Shown piece after piece: positions 1 through 11,995 of a stretch of DNA of 64,000 nt; the first letter of the stretch is position 1; every line of letters starts with the position of its first letter. The translations under genes were made by a program, and so were the position numbers. Below the pieces are notes generated by a model. The model searched no databases. It saw nothing but the letters and a program-made list of their open reading frames with translations, and had not been told where the DNA came from. Origin of the DNA: Setophaga petechia. Lineage: Eukaryota; Chordata; Aves; Passeriformes; Parulidae. The stretch lies in NCBI GenBank assembly GCA_024362935.1, contig JANCRA010000032.1, positions 1,550,001 to 1,614,000 on the forward strand, given 5' to 3'.

Positions 1-424
1 ATAGATCAAGTCATTCCTTCTTCCAGGAGAGTTACAGAGAACTCATGAAGTTGTGTGGAGTAGTGACATGCTGTAGGAATTGGTGTGAGTAGGCTCTTCA
101 GAGGCATTCCATCTACTAAAACAATTCAATTCCATCATCTAGGTAGGGAAGACTGCCTGTTCTCTTGAAATATTTTACCTTTGGCCTCTTAGCTAAGATT
201 CCATAAAAGGCAGCACTTGGAGCAGTGACTTTTGTGATACAAATCCTTTTCCAATAGAGAGCAGTCTGAATTAATCCGTCATTGAATGATCCCCTAATCA
301 TCAGCTAATACAGACTCAGCGACTCTCAGTGCAGAGACTGGATCTGAGCAAAGAGTGAAAGTCTGGTTTTCACTCCCTTCTTTACTGACATCTCTAAAGA
401 CTGGAGTCAAGACTCTACTGAGTC
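1..424. other. Left-edge intergenic sequence
   Basis: AT-leaning unique-looking sequence with no recognisable exon. Open frames here are short and do not resemble known proteins. The last part, from about 360, may be an extension of the CR1 that becomes recognisable near 425, but the similarity is too weak to set a boundary. Confidence 0.4.
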
Positions 425-675
425 CAGGTGAGACACACCCGGAGTTCCCCAGCATGAAAGAGACATGCACATGCTGGAGAAAGCCAAGCAAAGGACCAAG
501 AAGATTATTAAAGGACTGGAGTATCTCACCTATGAAGGTGAGGCAGAGAGAGCTGGGATTTTCCAGACAGGAGAAGAAAAGGCTAAAGGGGATACTTATC
601 CATGGGTATAAATACCTGAGGGCAGGGGACTGAAGAAGAGGGAGACAGATTTTGCCAAGTGCTACTGACTGACAG
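425..675 (+). mobile_element. CR1 LINE fragment, left half of an interrupted copy
   Basis: This matches the end of CR1 ORF2 and the start of its 3' part. It has the typical run 'gtgagacacacccggagt', then a stretch corresponding to the reverse-transcriptase C-terminal text (ctgctggag, then aggaccaagaagattattaaaggactggag with small changes), followed by the 'agctggga...aggagaag' block and 'tataaatacctgaggg'. The element stops abruptly near 675 and resumes at about 1128, so it is the host of a nested insertion. It is heavily mutated and not coding. CR1 is the dominant LINE of birds and copies in cis through an ORF2 reverse transcriptase; this piece is dead. Boundaries are good to about 10-20 bp. 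Confidence 0.8.
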
Positions 676-803
676 TAAGTCCTATGAGGAGGGAGCTGGG
701 GTTGTTTAGCCTGGAGAAAAGGAGACTCAAGGCAGACCTTACTGCTCTCTACAACTGCCTGAAAGGAGGCTGTAGCCAAGCAGGGATCAGGCTCCTCTCC
801 CAG

Positions 804-861
<58 letters not shown>

Positions 862-1127
862 CATCCCAACAAAAGGATGAGAGGAAATGGCTTCAAGCTG
901 CACCAGGAAAAGTTCAGGTGGGACATCAGGAATAACTTCTTCACAGAATGAGTTGTTAAGTATTGGAATGAGCTGCTCAGGGAAGTGATGGAGTCGCTAT
1001 CCCTGTAGGTGTTCAAGAAATTACTGGATGTGGCATTTAATGTCATGATCTTATTGACAAGGTGGTGATCAGTCAAAGGTTGGACCTGATGATCTTGGAG
1101 GTCTTTTCCAACCTAAATGGTTCTGTG
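676..1127 (+). mobile_element. CR1 LINE 3' end, inserted inside another CR1
   Basis: A 5'-truncated CR1 3' end inserted into an older CR1. Recognisable blocks in order are the 'ggggttgtttagcctgg' motif near 700, 'tctctacaactgcctgaaag' near 745, 'tctcccaggca' near 797, 'atggcttcaagctgcaccagg' near 889, 'aacttcttcacagaa' near 932, 'gagtcgctatccctgtaggtgttcaag' near 990, and the terminal 'gatcttggaggtcttttccaac' followed by 'ggttctgtga' at about 1092-1127. That end is the hallmark 3' terminus of avian CR1. A CA/TA microsatellite has expanded in its middle. The outer CR1 resumes directly after the tail, which shows order of insertion. The short string 'tgacag' occurs at both junctions and may be a target duplication. 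Confidence 0.85.
805..860. repeat. Compound microsatellite (CA)16(TA)12
   Basis: Sixteen uninterrupted CA units (805-836) run directly into twelve uninterrupted TA units (837-860). It sits inside the inner CR1, replacing the short segment after 'cccaggca', so it probably grew from the CA in that motif. Perfect purity suggests it is young and likely length-polymorphic. Confidence 0.97.
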
Positions 1128-1385
1128 ACAGGAAAAGGTACAGTGGTCACAAATTAAAAGACATGACATTCCATCTGAATACAAGAAAATACATTTTTAT
1201 TTTAAGGGTTGTCAAACATAGGAATGGGTTGCCTAAAGAAGTTGTGAAGTCTCTGTCTGTGGAGATGAAATTTGAAGGTAAACCATCCTGGGAAATCCAC
1301 TGTGACCCTGTTTTAGCAGGAGGTGGGCCTCAGTAATCTCCAGAGGCACCCTCCAGCCTCAGCCATCCCGTGATCCAGTGAAGTA
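1128..1385 (+). mobile_element. CR1 LINE fragment, right half of the interrupted copy
   Basis: Resumes the CR1 that broke off near 675. It starts with 'caggaaaaggtacagtggtcacaaatt', continues through 'gttgtcaaacataggaatgggttgcc', 'gaagttgtgaagtctctgtctgtggag' and 'ctccagaggcaccctccagcctcagccatcccgtgat', which match the CR1 3' end from a different subfamily than the inserted copy. It is diverged and non-coding. Together with 425-675 it makes one older CR1 split by a younger one. Confidence 0.7.
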
Positions 1386-4300
1386 TGAAAACTGTGCCAT
1401 CCTGCAGAAATCTCTCCTACATTCTCCAAACCATTTCACAGCTGTGTCTGGTAGTAAAATGATAAAAACAACCTTGCTGATGTGAGAGGTATTAGAGTCT
1501 GATAGACTCTGAAGCATTTGATGTATTTCTGAATGAAATGGAGGGATATTGATAGCCTTTTTTTCACTCCTGTAATGCCACGGACACCATAAAACATGAC
1601 CAATTTACTGTGTTTCACTTGTCTGCTGGGCCATGCTGCAGAGAGAGCTGATTTAGGACCTGTTGGTTTGTTCTGTGCATCCCAGTGGCAATAGGGAACT
1701 ACTTATCCAAGTTTTGTGAAATGTGGCTGGGGGCAGGGTAACACAGGGAAGGATTGCTCAGAGAGAGAGTTAGTCCCTTTTTGTGTAGCACAGAAGACAT
1801 CAGTGGTGCCATTGGGAGAGAGACAGATGCCCACCTGCAGTGTTCCAGCAAAATTCCAGCTGGTTGTGAGAAGTAGCACCTTTAACAAGCAACACTGATC
1901 CATCTGTGTGCTATTTGTTGTGATTCTCAAATCTGCAGGTTCAAAGGTTCATCTGAATCTAATCCTGAGCAGGGTATTTTCTGCATGGCTCAGTTTAGAA
2001 ATAATTGAAAGGTTGCATTTTCTCTTTAGCGCTTCATCCTGTCTGCTACGGGCAACCTTCAGACCATTTCCACATATCAGACTAACAGCTGAGCAAATGT
2101 TCAGAGTGTGTCTGAATACTGTTTTTGTGGATTTATACAATGTCCTAAGACTCACTGTTTCTGAAAACCACTCCAGGCACCTTTCAGAGGTCCTTACTCT
2201 AAGACTAGAACCCCAGGTGCTGGCAGCCTTATTTGTCAAAAATGTCTATCAAGAAATGTATGACTTTGTATTGGAGACTATTCACATTAGAGACTTTGCC
2301 CCATTAGACAAGAAAAATGTTTCCTAGTGTTACCTCCCACACCAAAAGGAATGGGGAACATTTCCAACACTTTTCAGCCCATTTTAAGGTTTTAATGCTC
2401 TAACCCTTGGATTAATGCATTAAAGCAAAGATTGTTACTTAAAGTGACATCCCTGTCTTTCAGCAGCCATATCAAATTTCCACCTTTTTCTCCAAACCCA
2501 TGTAGGTGTTTGACTCCTTACAGATCCCTTGTCCCTTACCCGTTCTCTCCTCCCTACAGGTTAACCCAGCTGTAGGGCTGATGGTTTCATCAGCCCTGAC
2601 ACTGCCGTTGCAGTGCATTTTCAGGGAAGTGTTGCTCACAGGCAGGTTTTGACCATTTGTTTATATCAGTTCAGCTTGCCACTGAGATAGCCCTTTTTGC
2701 CTCTGCCTTGGAAAAGAGAATTTCCTCCACACCAGTGGATAGCAATGAAAACTCAGAGTGAAGGGTCAAACCTCCTATAAATATTTTTCCTGCGGAGGAA
2801 TTGTGCTTTTATTTATATCCTTACTAGGTTCAGATGTGAAATCTGCTCCCTGTTCCAGCAGCCTACCGAAGTTTGCCCTTGAAACACAAATAATGAAAGC
2901 CAAAGGGATTTACAACACATCCTGGTTCATGGTCTTAGATTTGGGAGACAGAGGAGCTACCTAACAAAAATCCCTCTTGCATCACACAGTCCACAAATTT
3001 CCATAGCACTATAAACTGTGACTTCCTGTTTTACTTTCCTCTTGTGTTGTAAGAATACAGGCTCTTTTTTCTGGGTATCCTTAAACTGCAGCAAGTCACC
3101 TCTTCCATGAATCTTATATCCCATAAACAAGGACCTGCTGTTATCTCACCTTGAATCTTCCCCTGGTTTCTTCTCTTGTTGGCACTGTGCTTTTAGCAAA
3201 GATAAGTTTGTGGACACAAGATTTTTCCACACAAGTGAGCATCAACTCAGAAAACCTGTGAACTGGAACTTTATGACCTTATCATATGTAAAATACCTTT
3301 AGTTAAAGTTTTCAAAACAGTTAAATTGACTGGTTAGTATTTTAGCTCAGTAGAGTAGCAGTTATATCTATATCTGAAAAATAATGGGTCATTAGGTTAG
3401 CATTGTACATAATCTTTAAGGCCTCAGCCTCGGGATTTGGGTGCAAATTTACTGAATGGTGGTGCATGGTGCACTCCTTGTGAGGGTAGAGCATGCCTTT
3501 AATGATACAGTGGAGCAAAAGCCTGTCTAATTGAGAAAGTACTATTCAGCTTCATACATATGATTCCTAAAGAAATCTTAATCAGGCTTAAACTGGAGCA
3601 TGCAAGCTCTGCATCAATATTCAAGGCTTTATGCATATGCTGCTGTACATGTAATTCCTTCATAAGAGGAAGGAGAGAACAAATCTTAGAAGGAGCAACA
3701 CAGAAATTCATTGAACTAAGAGGAACAGATCAATGTTGATAAATTCTTTATTAAGCATATATTCAAATATTCATAATGGATGGAAGGTGAGTGTATTGAT
3801 GGACAATGTAGGACTATAGTAAAATAATGTACTTACTGATGTTAAGAACAGAGTATTTGAAGTTTAGAAATTGGTTAAATACAGCAAAGAGGAATCAAAA
3901 TCTATTTGATATTCAGAGTAAATCTCTGAGTTCTATTATACATACATATGCATGTATCTCTCTCTCATATTTAGGTTATAAGATCTACATATTTATGTCT
4001 ATTGATACATGTATGTACATATCAACTGTCAGCTGGGCTTTGGCTATGTAAATACTAAGATAAGACTGGATTAGCATGTTTTAAGTTGTTGTGATGAACC
4101 CAGGTCTTTTTTTGGCTGCTGTGGTTTCCATATTTACTGCATTTCCCTGTGTTGTTAATATATGTGCTGGGCATACTGACGGAACTCATTATTTCTGTTT
4201 CTGATCAATAAAGGTAACTGTCAAAGATGCCAACAAATATTAGTATCCACTTTTGTAAAATTTCACATAAGCTTTCAAGTCACCCTGTTCATGATTCATT

Positions 4301-6844
4301 ACAATAATTAGCTGCTGCTACAGGAAAATACATTAATGCATACCATTTGGAAAGCTGTAGACACTGCTTACATTTATTTTAGGATTTGCAATATACTGAT
4401 TTTCAGGCTGAATTTATTGGCAAAGGTTAGGTGGGAATAAATGTTCTCAGCAGTTCTGAATCCCATTAAATGTGACTTCTGTTGTGTAGATTCAAGTACT
4501 ATAATTAATAAAATTTCAAGAAAAATGAGCTTTTAAATAGTTTTATCTAGAATTAGCTTTTACTGAAATTGAACAGAGCTGGTTAAAAAAAAAAAAAAAG
4601 GAAATGACCTGACAGTGCCTTGTTTTGGAAAAGATATTGATTATTTCAAAATATTTACAAGATGTTAAATATTAATGATTGAACTATAGCAACCATTAAA
4701 ATATATCACACCAATGCAAGGTGATGCCAGTCCTGCAGCTTTGTAGGAAAATGTTTTATTAGTCCCAGAGCAGTATAATTCAGAAAGATAAAAATAGTAG
4801 CATACATCAGTCAATAAGCCAGGTTTTCATGCAGTATAAATTGGCTAAGTAAAGGGCAGCAGAACTACACCCATTCATCAGCTGAGGTTATGCCTGGAGT
4901 GTGACCCAGTAATTATGACTCAATCAATGAGAGTTTGTTTGAATCTGAAGAATGAGATTTGGCACAAATATTAAAGAGGGGCATTTTTTTTCATTTTATC
5001 GCAAACTTATTCAATGAAAAATGCAGGTGGCTTGCTCACAAAACAACTGCAGTGCAGCCTCAAATTTGCCGATTTGTATTAGTCAAGGGAAAAAAGTAGA
5101 TTAAAACAGCAGAGTTAATAAGCATTTTGGTTTTAATATTTCTGAAAACATCAGATGGGATGAATGAGGAGGCTATAATTGCAGAAAAACTTAAGAACAG
5201 CTGTGAGGAGCCATCATATAACCCATGCTTTAGATGTTCACTTGTGCTATGAGAAAGTCAAATTAATTCTTTGCTGTGGGCAGACATTTTCTTTTGGGGC
5301 ACTGGGAATTTTTTATGGGCTTTCCTTGTTCTCTCCTCTTAGACTGTTCCAGTTTTATGGAGGTGACTGAGTGTTCAACATATTTAGGATGTAGCAGATT
5401 CAGTTTCATTCCTAGATGCAGAGTGTTTTTCTTGACAGCTTGTGCTGTAGTTGTTGAAGGAAGGAACCAGGCATATGAACTGAAGGGATAAGGAGAGGGC
5501 TTCATATCTACTGTGTCTGGTCCTTTTTTAAAATCCATAACAACTTTATTGGCTGCATATTTTTGAGAAAGAAGACTGCTTGCTTAAGTAAGATAAACTG
5601 GATTTATCACTATGCCTTCCACCTTCAGCAACTGAAAACTAGTGGGTTAGTTTGGGGCTGTATACTTTGAATGGATCATAGACTGCTGATCAAGAAACTT
5701 TACCTGCTTTTCTCAACAGATCACTTGTGGATGCAAGGAGCTAACACCCATGTTAATTTTAGCAGCCAAAAAGTGGGAATGGTCAATGAGCACAGCATCT
5801 CAGTTGCACAGAGGAGGATCAAAAGAGTATCTTCAAAGAGAAAATAGTGACTTAAATAAATCATGACCACTAGACTGATTGCAGTTTGATCTACTGGTGT
5901 TTTCCCAGTTTACTAAAAAGAACAAAACAAGAGCCATCATATGTTAATCAGATGCTTTTTGTGTGGAGAGTGCTGGGGCAGCATCCTGGGTATGTCCAAG
6001 ACAGCTGGAGGGAATGAGTTTCAGGTGAAGAATCCAAGAAAATGGAAATAAGAGCTGTCTCACATTTCTTTTAACACACTCTGGTCAGATCTGTCCTTAT
6101 TTCAGCCCTTTGTACCTCACACTGAGTGTCAAAAAGGCCTGTCATGATTTAAGTCCCCTTCCCAAACCCAGGTCAGCCCCCATCCAGGGTGACTCTCCCC
6201 ATTTTCATGCCAGGCATGACATTCTGTGGTATGGAATATCCCTTTGCTCTGTTTGGGCCATCTGTCCTAGCTATGCTCCCTTCCAGTTTCTTTTGTGTAC
6301 TTCCTCACTGGCAGAGCATGAGACAAGCAAAATGCCCCTGACTTAGGATATCAAAAACTTAACAAAAATACATAACATCAGAACATCAGTATCATTCTCA
6401 TTCCAAATACAAAACACAGCACTTGAGAAGCAGTTAGTGAGAAGAAATTAATTCTACTTTTGCTGAAATCAGGAGAGCCTGCCAGTTAGTTTTCCACTCC
6501 TTGCTGTGTTTCATCATGAAATGCCATTTTTTGAAATCAGATTAGGGTTCTTTTATCACAGCTTTTTGAGTTCCAGCATCTACATCATGGAAAAGAAAAT
6601 TACCTACCCTGGAACCACCAGCAGTCTGGTAGCTAAGGCGTTCACCTAGGCATGGGTGAGCACTTTTGTAAGCACTGGACTGAAGTATTAGTCTCAATGT
6701 AAAGACAGCTCCAAAATTTTGGCAGGTGACCTTTAACTGCATGTCTTATTTTATGGATGACCAACTTGGGCTGCCCAAGGCTTATGGAGCACTTGAAATG
6801 GTAGACAAAGTTGGTGAGAGCCATGGTTTCTCAGTGCTTCAGAC
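1386..6844. other. Intergenic DNA, no gene recognised
   Basis: About 5.5 kb of AT-rich sequence. Open frames up to 139 codons (1908-2327, + strand) occur, but they begin at non-ATG or unremarkable starts, lack splice context and resemble no family I know. A GTGAGT donor-like hexamer after 'ggaag' occurs at 3788 without a convincing partner acceptor. An A15-type homopolymer lies at 4585-4599. No RNA gene, and no CR1 copy recognised here. Confidence 0.5.
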
Positions 6845-7066
6845 TGCAAGGCAGTGCAATCTCCAGTAAAGTGCACAGGGTTGCAAGCCATGAATTTTAA
6901 TCCTTACTCTGCCACTAATTCACTGTGTAGCTCCAGGCAAGTCCCTATCTCTTCAGCTGTAAAATGGGAATAATAATAATGGTTTCCTATCTTTCGGCAG
7001 TGATAAATTCATCTGTGTTCTCCAGGCATGCAAATACTACAGTGATGAGTGGCCCAGAAAAGAGCG
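6845..7066 (+). mobile_element. MIR-type (CORE) SINE
   Basis: The segment shows the classic MIR order: a region equivalent to the tRNA-derived head, then 'ctctgccactaattcactgtgtag' near 6907, 'ctccaggcaagt' near 6931, 'ctcttcagctgtaaaatggg' near 6949, and 'aataataataatgg' near 6970. It reads in the + orientation. MIRs are ancient amniote SINEs mobilised by L2-type LINEs and long inactive. The copy is well preserved for its presumed age, especially 6907-6985. The 3' tail after about 6995 is weaker, so the right boundary is approximate. Confidence 0.8.
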
Positions 7067-7934
7067 TGAAAAAATGAATAATTCTGTATTTACAGCAGGC
7101 TTTGGGTGTGCAGTAAATAAGGCACTGCTAACTGGCTGGTGAAGATTACTTTTCTAAGTAGCTGTTTATTCAGTAGGTACTGTGTAATCAGTACCTACTT
7201 ATCCAGTGTAATGAATGATAAAGGGTTTCTTGGGGGAAAAAAAAGGGAGTAAAGACAGATTTCAAGAAAATCTTAATACTGATTTACAGGAAAGTACAGT
7301 TAGGATTTCATCATCCATTTAGGTTCTAGTTTTCTTCAGCTTTAAAGCTCTTGATTTTGGCAAACATCATAATGTTCTTCTGAGGCAATTGTCTTCTGCA
7401 CAGGCACATATTTAGCTGTAGTAACCTGCCCCCTGCCATAAGACCAAAGGGATGCTTTACTCAAAAAATAACATTGGGACTATGACATGTATCATTCTCC
7501 ATGTGCAATTATTTTGGTATGAAAAACAGGAAAAACTAATCTAACATGTTATTTTTTGTTAATGGCTGTTTTGATCATACCATTATATTCCTATTCTTAT
7601 ATTGCATTTTTCTGAGTTCTCAGATTAGTTTCAAGGTAGGTGACCTGCACAATGCAGTGCCTTTCTCTTTGTACACAAATAAAATTCCCCTAAAGGGCTC
7701 CTCTCTTAACAAATTTCTGCTGTTGCAAGTAGCAAGAAAAATGACGAAGGCCACTCTACACAGTGAATGCTAACACTTGAAACTTTGTTAGAGTAGTCTG
7801 AGCATGTTTATCCTGCAGTTTAACTGCTTATTAGACCATTGCTATCACATCTGTTAAAAGCTTGTGTAATCCTCGCAACAAGCTGCCCAATGTCCCTTTA
7901 CAATTACATTGTCCAGAGATCTGTATTATCATTC

Positions 7935-9060
7935 TGGCTGGGTAGATGAGGGGAAAGAAGTGCCTGTTGTCTCCCTTATCTTCAGCAAGGCTTTTGGAGT
8001 CATTTCCTGTAAGATCTTCACAGGTAAGCTCAGGAAGTGTGGGTTAGACCAGCGCCCAGTGAGAGTGAAGACACAGTGAGAGGAGCACACAGATGGAGAG
8101 CTGCATGAGGGTTGTGACCAGTGCCACAGAGTCTGTTTGTGGACCTGCAGCAAGCAGTGTTCCCCAGTGGTCAGCACTGGGACCATTCTCATTCAACTCA
8201 TTCATCAGTGACCTGGATGAAGGGATGGAGCATGCTCTCAGCAAGTTTGCTGATGGTGCAAGACAGGGAGGAATGGCTAGCACACCAGAAGGCTCTGCTG
8301 TCAGTCAGTGAGACTTGGACATGCTGGAGAGCTGGGCAGAGAAGAACCTAATTAAGTCCAAGAAAGGCAAATGCAGGGTCCTGTGCTTTGGGAAGAACAA
8401 TCCTGATCTGCAGCACAGGCTGGGGGCTGACCTGCTGGAAAGCAGCTCTGCAGAGAAGAACCTGGAGATCCAGGTGTCCATGAACCATGTCCATGAACCA
8501 GCAGTGTGTTCTTGGGGACAAGAAGGTCAGTGGTGTCCTGGGGTGCATTAGGAATAGTGAGACCTGCAGATCAAGGGAGGTGATCCTCTCCCTCTGTTCT
8601 GTCCTAGTGAAGCAGCATTGGGACTACTCTGTCCAGTTTTGGACTTCCCCATTCAAGAAACATAAGGAACTACTTGAGACAGTCCAGTGGAGGGCTATAG
8701 AGGTGATTAGGAAATAGATCATCTCTCCTGGGAGGAAAGGCTGAGGGATCTGGGATTGTTTAGCCCACAGAAAAATGAGAGGCTATCTTATTGATGATAC
8801 AAATATCTTAAAGCTGGGTGCCAAGAGGATGGTTCCAGACACTCTCACTCTCTCAGTATGAGAAAGAAGTCTTTACTTTGAGGGTGACAGAGCACTCAAA
8901 CAGATTGCCCAGGTTGTAGAGATTCCTTCTGTGGAGATATTCAAAACCTGCCTGTATTGTGCAACATGCATTGGGTGGACCTGCCTCAGCAGAGGGATTG
9001 GAGCAGACAATTTCCAGAGATATTTTCCAACGACAACCATTCTGCACTTCTGGAATTCTC
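7935..9060 (+). mobile_element. CR1 LINE with degenerate reverse-transcriptase C-terminal region and 3' end
   Basis: The longest LINE copy in the window. The translated pieces follow CR1 ORF2 order: an 'sKaFgvis' type block near 7985, the 'VPQgSvLGP' type segment as VPQWSALGP near 8160, and the 'SDLDEGMEHALSKFADGAR' segment near 8205-8262. The family catalytic pair in FADD is here FADG, so the second catalytic aspartate is lost. Next come a 'LESWAEKNLIKSKKGKCRVL' type block at 8320-8380 and an 'SREVILSLCSVLV' block near 8570. After that the 3' untranslated part runs to a CR1-like 'ttttccaacgacaaccattctg' end near 9049. Frames shift repeatedly (8093, 8315 and 8487 frames), so the copy is dead. 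Open frames at 8093-8311, 8315-8551 and 8487-8717 are fragments of this one element, not genes. Confidence 0.92.
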
Positions 9061-11462
9061 TATTTTGTACTTGTGTATATGAGGTGTTAGTGCAGCAGTC
9101 AGCCCCCAATTGGTCTTTTTGAGTGTAGTTTTGAGTCATGCTTACTTTTCTATGCAGAAGAAAAATCTATGTTCTGCCCAGACGGGGTATGCATAGATTT
9201 GTTAGTCTGATCTGCACCCCATTTGGTTGTGCAGATCAGACTATGTAAAATTAGGACATACCAAATTAGAATCATGGTATTTGCATTAGTCTTGATAAAA
9301 CAGGAAATTATCCACTGCATAATACTTACAGCCCCTCAGTGTATCTAATAAAACATGTTTTATTGTAATCTAACCCTACACATTTCTAGACATTTACTTG
9401 TTGTTATTATTTGTGATATTTAAGATCTATTTGAAATAAAAAGAAGAAACTGTATAAAAAAAGGTACTATATGTCCTCAAAGGATATTTATCTTTAGATC
9501 CTAAAATAAGTTTTTTTCTTGCAACTTTACACTGAAAACCTTCACAAGCAAATATTTTGGAGTAAATTATTTCCATAGATGTTTCTTTATAGGCCCTTAT
9601 GATCTACACACATAATTCACTCTGGGAATGTGAATTTTTGGCAACTGAGCCAACATGCAAAGTCATAGCAGTGATTAACTCAGTAGAAACATATTTGCAA
9701 CACTTTAGGTTTTTACTATTCACTTAACAAAGGGTGCTACCAGCTATGAGCAGTATACAAACAACAGGCACAGAATTATTGTTGGGGATGGCTTTTACCT
9801 CTAGTCACTTATGAATTAAACATCTAATCTCTCACATTGAAAACATTTTAAAAATACTTTGCATATAAAAAGGATTACTGTAAAACAGATTTCAATGAAG
9901 AAATCTTCAGTGTGTTGTGACCATGGCAGCTTTGCTGCTCAGGAAAACTTTGCCAAAAGTACATCACCCTTTGCACTGTTGTCTGACAGAATCTGATGGC
10001 CAAAATTTCATTTAGTATCTTTTGCTTAGTGTTTGCTGTGGGGTATGTCTACACATTAAGAGGCACCTAGATAATGGAAAACATGGTGAAGTAAATGGAA
10101 CGGAGATTATTTGAATGTGAATTTTCATGTGGATTCCCTCAAAAAAAGAAGTCAGAAATGTCCTTTTTCTTTAGCCGCTGATGAGCTCATTGGAAAAAGT
10201 CTCCTAGCATGATCTCCCCTGAAAATGGTGGCCACTGAAATAATGCTACTATTGAAAAGTACGAGATGAACACAATTGCAACAAGCAGAACTTCAGCACA
10301 GACTGTGCTAAATACAGAGAATTCAGTGCTAGAAAATGATTGTAACCTAGCTGTACTTGGAGTTAAACATAAAACTCTCACCTTCTTGGAATAGCGCCCT
10401 GATGCTTGTAATCAAAACTAAATTGAAACACTGATGTCTGTTTCTTGATGTCAGGGAAAGAGATTAAGGGCAAGGAGAGATCACTGTCATCTTTCATACC
10501 ACAGAATGTACTTTGAAAAGGTCAGAGTGACACCAGGGAAAAACCTGAATGAAGAAAGACTGTACCATCTACCAGTACCTCAGCACCAGCTGCAACGCAG
10601 AACTGCGAGCAGCACACAAGCAAGGTTATAATAAGATGCCTTAAGAGAATCTGTGGTGGCCAGCAGCAACTATGCAATTGTGGCTTGTTTAACCCAGTTA
10701 TGACTGCATACAGGTTTACATTTTAAAGACAGGAATTAAGTGTGGAAAGGAGATTTATACCATAAGTTTTGCTGTATAACTCTTTCCATTGGGATGCATG
10801 GAGAAAATTGCGTGTGTTTGGAAGGCCAGACACAGGTGACAGCATGTAAACCTGAGCAGTGCTCCATAATATATAAATAGCCTGAATCATTCAGAAGATT
10901 TCCTATCTTTAAAAAAACAAACAAACAAGAAAGCAGACATTGCTGCTAAGCCTTCAGATGCCTACATAAATAATGACAGCTTTCTCTGTCATTCTCTCTA
11001 TTGCATGTAGGCACTCCATGGTATTAGTAACTTTACTAATGTGGGTAATTTAATTTCAATCTGATTTTTAATTGTTATCATCCTCCCAGTTTTTCCTTAA
11101 ATATATTTCCCCAGTGGCTAAAAGATTAATGATTACCTCCCATTAGGGTGGAACAAAAAGATGGCTTCAGCATTATTTATTTATTATTCTTTTTCTTAGC
11201 TGGAAATTGAATTATCTACTCCCTATTTAAGACCCTTCTAGTGAAAATGTCTCTTGCCATGAACTAAATGCTCTTTAATAGCAGCAGTACATATGTTTCT
11301 TAATAGTAACAGGACATAGCTACGCAGCAGAGTAGAATAGGAGAAGAGGACAAAAATAAGACTGGATGTAGAACTGTGCACATCTACGCATGGAAATGTA
11401 TTAAAACCTTTACAAGAACAGATGGGTTAATACTCAGTGCACCCTCAGCAACGCAGTCACAT
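9061..11462. other. Intergenic DNA, no gene recognised
   Basis: AT-rich sequence with no repeat or exon that I can name. A small inverted arrangement is visible near 9205-9245, where 'agtctgatctgca' is followed by its complement 'tgcagatcagact' (see findings). Open frames are short and unremarkable. Confidence 0.5.
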
Positions 11463-11995
11463 CTTTTTCAGGGTTACTCCTAAAGGATGGAATACCATCT
11501 ATAGGGACCTAGACATTTTGAGGAGTGGGTCCATGGGAACCTAATGAGCTTCAACAAGGCCAAGTGTAAGGTGATGCATCTGGGTCAGGGCAACCCCTGG
11601 TAACAATGAGGGCTGTGGGATGAGAGGATCAAGAGCACCCTTGACACTCCAGTCCTGCCAAAAAGGACTTGTGGATGCTGATGGATGAGAGGCTGAACAT
11701 GGCAATGTGCACCCACAGTCCAGAAAACCAATCACACCCTGGGCATCAAAAACAGGGTGAGGGAAGGGACTCTGGCCCTCTGCTCTGCTCTGGTGAGACC
11801 CCATCTGCAGTGCTGCGTCCAGCTCTGGGGTCCCCAGTGCAGGGAAGGCATGGACCTGCTGGAGAAAATGGAGAGGAGGCTACAAAGATGGTCAGAGGAC
11901 TGGATCCCCTCTGCTGTGAAGACAGGCTGGAAGAGTTGGGGCTGTTCAGCCTGAAGAGAAACTCATGGGAGAACTCATTGTGGCCTTTAGGAGTG
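11463..11995 (+). mobile_element. CR1 LINE fragment with end of ORF2
   Basis: Typical CR1 text is present in + orientation: 'gagcttcaacaaggccaagtg' near 11547, 'tgcatctgggtcagggcaacccc' near 11577, 'gtggatgctgatggatgag' near 11671, and a clear ORF2 C-terminal stretch. At 11757-11900 the frame gives LALCSALVRPHLQCCVQLWG followed by a GMDLLEKMERRLQRW block, which is the CR1 reverse-transcriptase tail. It decays after 'ggggctgttcagcctgaag' near 11960. Frameshifts and small deletions make it non-functional. The right boundary is uncertain by about 60 bp. Confidence 0.88.

Noticed and set aside
294..833. 179-codon - strand frame
   Set aside because: It lies antisense to the nested CR1 copies and begins in the CA/TA microsatellite; it is a repeat shadow.
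1908..2327. 139-codon + strand frame
   Set aside because: No family resemblance, and an overlapping - strand frame is equally open. Probably chance.
8093..8717. Three consecutive + strand frames that could be read as small genes
   Set aside because: They are frame-shifted pieces of one CR1 ORF2 relic.
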